A stretch of DNA of 64,000 nucleotides, from the NCBI GenBank assembly GCA_028023455.1, contig JAQFVV010006846.1, forward strand, positions 1 to 64,000, read 5' to 3'. This document shows positions 60,757-64,000 of this stretch, one piece after another. Position 1 is the first letter of the stretch, and every line of letters begins with the position of its first letter. A program made the position numbers and the translations under genes. The notes beneath the pieces are model-generated. The model did not search any database. It was not told the origin of the DNA and saw only the letters and a list, made by a program, of their open reading frames with translations. This DNA is from Epiperipatus broadwayi (taxonomy: Eukaryota > Onychophora > Udeonychophora > Euonychophora > Peripatidae).

Positions 60757-61739
60757 GTAAGAACAATAAGAATACATTTACCAAACAATATTGATCATAT
60801 AAGCAATTGATTATTATAATTGAAAGTAATGAACAATTCATATTATTTAAGTTACTTTAGCATCACTGTATTAAAACTACAGAAAGAAATGTAAAAAAAA
60901 AACTTGGGGAAAAGAGAGTCTAAGTACTAATGGTAGCAAAGTTAAAGGAAAATTTACTCATAAAATAGCTTAGTTAATTATGAAATATTCAATTATAAAA
61001 ATCCTTATAATTTTTATATATTACAACCACACTATTCCTCAACATTACAGATAAAACTATCATAATTATCAGAATAATCACCAAAAGCATTCCTTTTTGA
61101 TTATTTTCTCTCCAGCCTACTATAAGTGTAAAGTAAAAACATTTAACTAAACCTCTAAATATATGACAAAGTAACAATCACTGCCAGCTAAATCATAAGT
61201 TTGAAAAAAGAATGGACTTATCTAAAATACATTGTTTTCCATAAGATGTTAAATATAAAAAACACATAAATCATTTGAACTAATCCTAAATAATGTGACA
61301 GAAAATGATAACTTATATACAAAATCATTATAAGAATTAACATTAAAAGTAAAATAATACATTTATGAACTCTATCAAAATCTTCTAAAGAGTACAAACT
61401 TTAAACTGTAGATTAGAAAATTAAATTTTATAAAAGCTAAAAATATATTGTAACGGTATATAAATATGCCATTACATTAATTTAAAATAAAATCTTAAAG
61501 TTCGCAAATAAAAATAAAATCTATTAAAAAAACTAAAAGCTAAAATGTTTGTTAAACGTATATATATTCGCACAGATGCAAAACTTTAAAAATATTTTTT
61601 TTTATAAATAAAAAAAGGTATTTGAACGTACTTTTTTATAAAAAAATACAAGATTTAAATATAAAAATATTTTAATAAAGAAATAATGTAAGTAAAAATA
61701 AAAACAGATATTAATTAATTCCTGTAATCAATAAATGGA
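60757..61739. other. AT-rich spacer, no gene seen
   Basis: Would be intron if exon C is real. The minus ORF 60989-61177 is I/L/V-rich and not called. GTAACGG near 61449 and A/T runs near 61590-61660 are the only landmarks. Confidence 0.5.
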
Positions 61740-62140
61740 AGTGATTGTTTATTAATTGAGAAGCAAGCTAGCCTTGGGGCTCTTGTGTAATTAAAAAGTC
61801 AGATGAAAATTAGATAAGAGAATAAAGAGAATTTAGCTTGACCAATGGAAGCACCAAACCTCTCGGACCTTAACGAAAATTTGGATTAGTGACATCTTTG
61901 TTCATTCAATCTGGAGATTTACTATAAAAAGAAAAATATTGAGTTCGTCAGTTTCCAGCTTGATTTTGTGAGAAGGCCGATGGGACACACATATCGTTCT
62001 CTCTCACTTATTTTAAAAATGAAAAGACTGTGATACCAGAATGAACCACCTAAGGCTACCTCCAGAATATCAGACCAGTCTTCCATGAAAATCTTCATGG
62101 GAATTGTCAGCAGGAACCTGGACTCTTCTACCGTAAGCAA
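61740..62140. other. Less AT-rich segment with a possible exon
   Basis: On the plus strand, GATACCAG ending near 62038 followed by an open phase-0 frame (NEPPKATSRISDQSSMKIFM then GIVSRNLDSST) reaches a donor ACC|GTAAGC at about 62131. On the minus strand the same bases lie in an open frame at 61922-62140 (VEESRFLLTIPMKIFMEDWS, DILEVALGGSFW). Both look better than chance and cannot both be right. Phase 0 does not fit directly after candidate exon C (phase 2 out). No family recognised. Confidence 0.28.
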
Positions 62141-62340
62141 TTGAACTGAACAATTGTTAAAATCATAAAATTAATTAAGAACTTTAAAGATTTGATCAGT
62201 TAATTTAAATTTAAAAAAAAAAGAACTTTTCTCTGACTTATGTGTCAAATCAATTAATAATGTTTAATTTTATATGTTTTGCATTTGATAAAAATCATTT
62301 CCATTTATTATTTTATTTGTATTAATATTTATTACTTAAA

Positions 62341-63060
62341 TATTAAATGCATGAAATTTAAGGTGGGTATAGACGTTGCATAGATTCGTTAGTGGTTAAT
62401 TATGTTGCTGTTTCATATTCGATTGGAATATATAGGTCATTGATGTCAGTGTGGCATCTTATGATGAATGCTATTTGGGTTTCATGTATTCCCTCTGCAA
62501 TTGACGTTATCAATGACTTTGTATTTTGATTGGTTGTGTTTATTTTGAGATGTTTTTAACTGTGGCTTCTATGTAGCCGATCTATACTCAACATTATAAA
62601 ACAAATTGTATAAAATTCATCTGTGTGAACGTATCTAAATGTTAAATTTAAGTCGGGCATGAAAGGCTATATAGTTTTGTAAAGTTATATTAAGGGAGGG
62701 TAATCTTAGGTTATTTGTTTCGTAGTTGAATTGAGTCAATGGATTGGATATATTTGTGTAATTAGTAGATGTAGTATGAGTTTCGCTAGGGGAAAATCGT
62801 TGTATATGCCGCACAAACCCTTTGCCTATGGATGGGATTGTAAGTCGGCAAAAAGGACCATGGTCCCTTCCTATGGAGTTTTTATTTTATTGTTCTTCTT
62901 GCCATACAGATATAACATCCCTGTATTGGACAAGAGTCAATGTCTTCTCTAACTATACTGTTCAGATGTCCATTCCTGACAGTATAGTATATATGTGCTG
63001 TTGTATTTTCATGCTACATTGAATACATAAGTGTATCAGATGGATTGACGCCGGTTTGAC
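62341..63060. other. Anonymous block of higher complexity
   Basis: Clearly less AT-rich than its flanks. It holds an inverted motif ACTATACTGT / ACAGTATAGT at about 62950-62990, which forms a 10-bp stem. The two overlapping plus ORFs at 62731-63022 match nothing I recognise. GGACAAGAGTC near 62930 and GACGCCGG near 63046 gave a passing impression of retroviral-type LTR sequence, but no second LTR exists in the window. Confidence 0.35.
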
Positions 63061-63360
63061 TCCGAAATTTTGGCCTAAGGTTAAATAAGAGAAAGAATAT
63101 TTTCTTTTCAAATGCAGATCTATGTAGTCTATTCATACTCGACCCTCTAAATAAAATATTAAATTCATTGCAATCTATTTAAATGTAAAATTAAAAGTTA
63201 ATATAAAAATCTAAAATGTTAAATTTATTCCTCAAAATTTAAAATGATTCAAAATTTATATGTGTGTAAATAAATATTTGTCTGTTATTTACTGGCAGTG
63301 GCTTTTATTTTTTATATATATTTAAGATGCACTTAAACAAGTTATTTATTATCTCTGCAT
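63061..63360. other. AT-rich spacer, no gene seen
   Basis: No gene, repeat boundary or element recognised. Confidence 0.6.
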
Positions 63361-63424
63361 CTCCATGAGCTAGTGACAATGGCTAACGACCGGAATCAAA
63401 ATAAAAAGGAAAAAAAAATTTTTT

Positions 63425-63530
63425 TTGACTTGATGTGATGTGATGTATTATGGCTTCTCCTTAAACGAAGTCAAGAATATCTCAGCAATTATGCCCAGAT
63501 AAACCTGTTAGCCACTTTCTTTTACATTCC
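63425..63530 (-). repeat. Dispersed repeat with (ACATC)n tail, copy 2
   Basis: The reverse complement matches 8945-9045: GTGGCTAACAGGTTTATCTG, then GCATAATTGCTGAGA, then GAGAAGCCATAATACATCAC. The tail (TGATGTGATGTGATG on the plus strand) is followed by an A/T-rich stretch. This copy extends the family sequence beyond the limit seen at 9 kb, on the side of the ORF at 63558-63740. Confidence 0.78.
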
Positions 63531-63557
63531 CCACTCTAAATTTACCCATAATCTGCT

Positions 63558-63740
63558 CTATCCCATTTCCACAACATAAATTTTTGTCAACTCTGTAACC
63601 TTTATATCTAAATCCCCCTTATCTTTTCCCAAACCCAGCATAAAAACCAATAATTCACTTTCTGTATAATCACTCTTTTCATATTTATTTTTCCACAACT
63701 TCATTTTATGTACCCTGTAGTGTAGATGCGTTAAGTCCAT
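63558..63740 (-). other. 60-codon open frame adjoining the repeat, unknown
   Basis: The minus-strand frame reads MDLTHLHYRVHKMKLWKNKY and then SELLVFMLGLGKDKGDLDIK. It is less F/I/Y-biased than typical chance ORFs here and runs toward the (ACATC)n-tailed repeat in the same orientation, as a retroelement body would. No domain is recognised and the short length prevents a call. Confidence 0.3.
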
Positions 63741-64000
63741 ATTTCTCTGGATCGTTATAATATATTTAAAAAGACGTTATGAATTCCTATTAACTATGAA
63801 TATTTTTTAAAAATATTTATTTTCTTGTTATTTTAATATTTATATTTTGTTTCTAAATTTAATATTTATCACTTTTCTTTATAGCTATGTATGATAAAAT
63901 AGTAAGGAAATATACTTTGTTTGACATATATATCAAGGTGTAGAATACATAGGCTACCCATTGCCATATTAAAATTAAAGTAAATAATATATTTAACTAT
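63741..64000. other. AT-rich end of window
   Basis: Nothing recognised. Any continuing element is cut off by the window edge. Confidence 0.6.

Noticed and set aside
62880-63060. LTR-like impression (GGACAAGAGTC, GACGCCGG) suggesting an endogenous retroelement end
   Set aside because: No TG...CA boundaries, second LTR, primer-binding site or pol sequence could be shown.

Overview
This window reads as intergenic or intronic DNA from a large, very AT-rich animal genome. No complete protein-coding gene is visible. The ORFs on both strands are short and mostly low-complexity (runs of F, I, K, N, Y). Recognisable content is eukaryotic mobile-element debris: RTE-type LINE 3' ends, two Penelope-like element (PLE) remnants with a GIY-YIG domain, a GTF2IRD2-like hAT transposase copy, a short hAT element, a pogo/Tigger-like element, tRNA-derived SINE pieces, and many long inverted repeats and (TA)n tracts. 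This mix fits a metazoan, most likely a marine invertebrate. A cephalopod is my leading guess, but it is an inference from repeat style, not proof; other AT-rich invertebrates are possible.

Layout. 0-9.4 kb: a compound inverted/direct repeat (571-1560), a long (TA)n tract, a less AT-rich anonymous block (4440-6430), a near-perfect foldback (7364-7774) and a pogo-like element with TA target site (8415-9377). 9.4-26 kb: tandem duplications, an RTE fragment (12860-13400), a dispersed repeat present in opposite orientations at 16.3 and 25.2 kb, two large foldbacks (19.3 and 21.4 kb) and a 1.68 kb element with terminal inverted repeats holding roughly 350-bp tandem units and long G-runs (22433-24108). 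26-38 kb: a GC-richer island, SINE-like pieces, a possible terminal exon (31879-32126) and two PLE remnants on opposite strands (34240-35011 plus; 36842-37700 minus). 38-46 kb: a 2.3 kb anonymous block, a hAT MITE with a perfect 8-bp target duplication (41089-41554), a tRNA-like SINE and decayed coding blocks of LINE type. 46-64 kb: a perfect 21-bp-stem hairpin, an RTE 3' end with (TGA)n tail, a hAT copy (51894-54080) that was itself split by a 443-bp foldback flanked by a 10-bp duplication, and further anonymous AT-rich DNA.

The best candidates for host coding sequence are two short plus-strand exons with good splice sites, 50459-50510 and 60666-60756. Their phases are compatible, and their conceptual peptides look like coiled-coil protein. 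If real, most of the right part of the window is intron of a plus-strand gene. The long hairpins would then be transcribed and could form double-stranded RNA, a natural substrate for A-to-I editing. That is an inference.
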